NCBI GenBank assembly: GCA_017882055.1
Contig: JADGQE010000002.1
Coordinates: forward strand, 1-35,850
Reading direction: 5' to 3'
DNA length: 35,850 nucleotides
Source of the DNA: Thermoflexales bacterium
GTDB taxonomy: Bacteria; Chloroflexota; Anaerolineae; Fen-1058
Positions 33,643 through 35,850 of the stretch are shown here, in pieces. Under the pieces are notes generated by a model. That model did no database searches. It had not been told where the DNA came from and saw only the letters and a program-made list of their open reading frames with translations. Each line of letters starts with the position of its first letter. Within the stretch, counting starts at the first letter, position 1. The position numbers were made by a program, and so were the translations under genes.

Positions 33643-34137
33643 ATGAAGAAGATCTTGTTGTCCGCCAGTGGCAAGGGTCGGCCCTCAAATCGCACGGAAC
33701 CTGTCTACGCTCTGGTTGATGATGAGGACTACGAGTGGTTGTCACAATGGAACTGGACGGCCATCCTGACCCATCGAAAGAGCGGCGGTTATGCTACACG
33801 CAATGAATATGGTCAATCTATTCTCATGCACCGCTTAATTATGGATGCTAAAGAGGACGAAGAAGTCGATCACAAGAACAACACTGGCCTCGATAATCAA
33901 CGGGAAAATCTACGTATCGCCACGACTAAGCAAAACCGGGCAAATAAATCAAAATACGGCAACAACACATCAGGCTTCAAGGGTGTCAGTCGCAGTGGTA
34001 ATAAATGGCAAATGCACCTCAAGGCGATTTACGATACTCCAGAAGAAGCGGCTCAAGCCTATGACGCCTGCGCCAGGATCCTATTTGGTAAATTTGCCAA
34101 TCTCAACTACCCTGAGACTGAACCTCGCCGAGGATGA
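33643..34137 (+). CDS. HNH endonuclease with AP2 DNA-binding domain
   Basis: 164 residues. The central HNH motif reads VDHKNNTGLDNQRENLR with preceding HRLIM; the C-terminal AP2 domain reads SGFKGVSRSGNKWQM, then EAAQAYDACARILFGKFANL. This two-domain arrangement is typical of phage- and intron-type homing endonucleases. AGGAG lies ten bases before the ATG. It is separated by 3 bp from the tyrosine recombinase gene, so the two are probably co-transcribed and co-mobile. Its lower GC fits recent acquisition. Confidence 0.9.
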   Translation: MKKILLSASGKGRPSNRTEPVYALVDDEDYEWLSQWNWTAILTHRKSGGYATRNEYGQSILMHRLIMDAKEDEEVDHKNNTGLDNQRENLRIATTKQNRANKSKYGNNTSGFKGVSRSGNKWQMHLKAIYDTPEEAAQAYDACARILFGKFANLNYPETEPRRG

Positions 34138-34140
34138 AAA

Positions 34141-35202
34141 GTGGCTAACACGCTTAAGTCGAAATCGTCCCAATCAATGCCACTGGCGTCAGCGCCGACG
34201 TTCACCGTCGCCGACCTTGAATATGGCGAACAATTCATCGCCACCATCGCATCGAGTCCGAAAACCGCCGACGCTTATCGCTATGGACTGGGGCAGCTAG
34301 CCGAGTTCTTTGCTGCAACTAAATACCTGCCAGGCAACAAGCCCCCTGCCCCCAAATATGCTATCGCGCGATTGAACGACACAGTGCTATTGAAGTTTTA
34401 CGAATGGCTAACCAAACAAAAGTATGCCCAGACAACTTGTGATAACTATCTGGCGGCTGTAAAGCGCTTCCTGATCTGGCTCGACGCCAACGATCGATTG
34501 CCGAGTGGCTTTCAGGTGGGCAAAGCCGTCAATCGCTTGAAGGCGGCGCGCGGGACCCGCCGGGTCGCAAAGGCCGGACGCGAACCTGATCCGGGCGTGC
34601 CCAACATGGTGACGTACTACGATGCCATCCCCCTGCCCGCGCTGGACGAAAAACGCGGCAAGATCAAGCGCCTGGAGATTCTGCGTGCGCGTGCGATCGT
34701 GCATACGTTGTATGCCTCTGCCGGCCGCGTGAGCGAAGTTGCGTCTCTTACTCGCGAGATGGTACTTGATGGCCGCAAGAGCGAGATCCGCATCACGGGT
34801 AAAGGCAACAAGGATCGCATCATGTTGCTGACGGCCGACGCTCAGCGTGCCATCGCTGCCTACTGCCGCGAGCGCGACGACGATTATCCTGGTCTGTTTG
34901 TTTCGCATGGCCGCGATGTCGGTAAAACGCTGGGACGTGGGACGCTGTGGTCGGTGGTGAAAAAAGCGGCCAAAGCGCTGGGATTGTTCAAGGGCACATC
35001 GCCACATGCCTTTCGACATTTTCGCGCACAGCAACTGTTGCACGAAGGCATGGATTTAGACGTGCTACAAGCCTACCTCGGCCACGCTGACATCAGCACG
35101 ACGCGTCGCATCTACGCGCCGTACACCGCTGTGGAGAAAGTGCGCGATCAGTTGGAGACGTTTGGACGCAGTGCGCGAGATGCGGCAAATGACGCGCGAT
35201 GA
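34141..35202 (+). CDS. Tyrosine recombinase (XerC/XerD-like integrase)
   Basis: 353 residues from the GTG at 34141 (AGGA at 34131-34134). A SAM-like N-terminal core-binding domain (about 20-135) is followed by the catalytic domain (about 160-335). All active-site residues are visible: Arg196 (AGRVSEV), Lys221 (GKGNKDR), His289 and Arg292 (HAFRHF), His315 (LGHADIS) and nucleophile Tyr325 (RIYAPYT). It could be a chromosome-dimer recombinase, but its position in an operon with an HNH-AP2 endonuclease and next to repeats suggests a mobile-element integrase. No attachment site could be identified. Confidence 0.92.
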   Translation: MANTLKSKSSQSMPLASAPTFTVADLEYGEQFIATIASSPKTADAYRYGLGQLAEFFAATKYLPGNKPPAPKYAIARLNDTVLLKFYEWLTKQKYAQTTCDNYLAAVKRFLIWLDANDRLPSGFQVGKAVNRLKAARGTRRVAKAGREPDPGVPNMVTYYDAIPLPALDEKRGKIKRLEILRARAIVHTLYASAGRVSEVASLTREMVLDGRKSEIRITGKGNKDRIMLLTADAQRAIAAYCRERDDDYPGLFVSHGRDVGKTLGRGTLWSVVKKAAKALGLFKGTSPHAFRHFRAQQLLHEGMDLDVLQAYLGHADISTTRRIYAPYTAVEKVRDQLETFGRSARDAANDAR

Positions 35203-35203
35203 T

Positions 35204-35370
35204 GTGCCATTCCGAACGCGACCGGCGTGTCATTCCGAACGGAGTGACGCCTGGCGGCCCACCGGCGCAGTGCGCCGGACATGGGCGGAATCTCTGGCAC
35301 CGCAGGCTACGTTTTTAGTCGGCAGTGCCAGAGATTCCTCGTCGCAAAAAGCCGCTCCTCGGAATGACAC
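35204..35370. repeat. Palindromic repeat, GTCATTCCGAACGG family, 144 bp plus a 23-bp partial copy
   Basis: A partial 23-bp end copy (35204-35226) is followed by the full element 35227-35370. Outer arms GTGTCATTCCGA (35227-35238) and its complement (35359-35370). Inner arms GGAATCTCTGGCAC (35287-35300) and its complement (35325-35338). The 39-bp hairpin module lies at 35248-35286, as in the copy at 8544. It starts 2 bp after the recombinase stop. Confidence 0.88.
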
Positions 35371-35380
35371 CCAGTATGCC

Positions 35381-35671
35381 TCAGCCCAACTCCGCGCCCA
35401 AGTCCTGCCACGCAGGATTGCGCGACTCAATCAGCGCGATTTTCTTTTCGCGCCGCCAACCCTTGAGTTCTTTCTCGCGCGCGAGGGCCGCCTGCACGTC
35501 TTCCGTGCTTTCGTAGTAGACCAGCAAGGTGCAGTCATACTTCTGCGTGAAGCCTTCCACCAATTTCTGCTGATGTTGCGCGACGCGCCGCCGCAGGTCG
35601 TTCGTCATGCCGATGTAGATCACGCGCGAGTGGCTGGCCATGATGTAGACGTAGTAGTGTTTGGTGAGCAT
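35381..35671 (-). CDS. GIY-YIG nuclease family protein
   Basis: 96 residues, a single GIY-YIG domain of the UPF0213 size class. The core reads YVYIMASHSRVIYIGMT, then NDLRRRVAQHQ, and the catalytic Glu is likely in AREKELKGWRREKK. GGAG lies six bases before the ATG. It stands alone between two copies of a palindromic repeat (35204-35370 and 35693-35837), with only 10 and 21 bp gaps. The biological role of such single-domain proteins is not established; the bracketing repeats suggest mobility. Confidence 0.9.
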   Translation of the reverse strand: MLTKHYYVYIMASHSRVIYIGMTNDLRRRVAQHQQKLVEGFTQKYDCTLLVYYESTEDVQAALAREKELKGWRREKKIALIESRNPAWQDLGAELG

Positions 35672-35692
35672 GTAATGCTCCAGTCATGTGTA

Positions 35693-35837
35693 ATGTCATT
35701 CCGAACGGTTGGTGTGTCATTCTGAACGCGGCTAGTGTGTCATTCCGAACGGAGTGAGGAATCTTTCACGCGGCAGGCTGTGTGACTGTCTGTACCAGAG
35801 ATTCCTCGTCGCACAAGCATGCTCCTCGGAATGACAC
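35693..35837. repeat. Palindromic repeat, GTCATTCCGAACGG family, short form with two partial end copies
   Basis: Two partial end copies (35693, 35714; 21- and 23-bp spacing) lead into the full element 35737-35837. Outer arms are GTGTCATTCCGA and its complement (35826-35837). This copy lacks the 39-bp hairpin module present at 8564 and 35248, so it is the basic form of the element. Confidence 0.85.
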
Positions 35838-35850
35838 GGCACTGCGAGGG

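Overview
The window looks like a chromosomal segment of a Chloroflexota bacterium (Anaerolineae- or Caldilineae-like), probably from a draft or metagenomic assembly. I base this on several things. Secreted proteins have Pro/Thr-rich linkers, an LPLIAKN-type C-terminal stretch and single N-terminal membrane anchors. There is a cNMP-binding/PP2C phosphatase next to SH3b proteins. The moderately high-GC genome has clear sigma70-type promoters and dispersed palindromic repeats. No 16S rRNA or tRNA gene is visible, so the taxonomy is an inference.

Layout. 1-430: 3' end of an unrecognised gene. 514-7894 (+): a cell-surface block with a large golvesin/amidase protein, a cAMP-receptor-like PP2C phosphatase, two paralogous membrane-anchored SH3b proteins and a lipoprotein. 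8100-8510: an MNT nucleotidyltransferase followed by a frameshifted HEPN remnant. 8730-13721 (+): an orphan molybdopterin-binding oxidoreductase subunit, a soluble PAS histidine kinase and moeA. 13806-15165: a DUF1540-like acidic protein converging on a three-S1-domain protein. 15313-17253 (-): DUF3795 protein and recA, translationally coupled, with a broken TPR-like gene behind recA that carries a MITE with an 8-bp target duplication. 17401-19180 (-): NUDIX, YciI-like and aldo/keto reductase. 19450-22421 (+): a peroxiredoxin-like gene with an in-frame TGA, then a PA14-containing GH3 beta-glucosidase. 22620-24542: pentapeptide-repeat protein (-) and a GDP-mannose 3,5-epimerase-like protein (+). 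24912-28581 (-): both halves of a heterodimeric ABC exporter. 28698-29182 (-): RelE-type toxin-antitoxin pair. 29234-33111 (-): UvrD-like ATPase, dinB and a hypothetical. 33643-35850: accessory end with HNH-AP2 endonuclease, tyrosine recombinase and a GIY-YIG nuclease gene bracketed by two copies of a palindromic repeat.

The strongest candidate for something undescribed is the peroxiredoxin-like gene at 19450-19929. A TGA sits where the peroxidatic Cys is expected, giving a UxxC motif. A 7-bp GC-rich hairpin with G in its 5-nt apical loop lies 18 nt further on, matching the general layout of a bacterial SECIS. This would be a selenocysteine-containing peroxiredoxin. Other notable signals are the MITE with restored reading frame, a palindromic repeat inserted in frame inside the molybdo-oxidoreductase, and a modular nested repeat family physically linked to the GIY-YIG gene.
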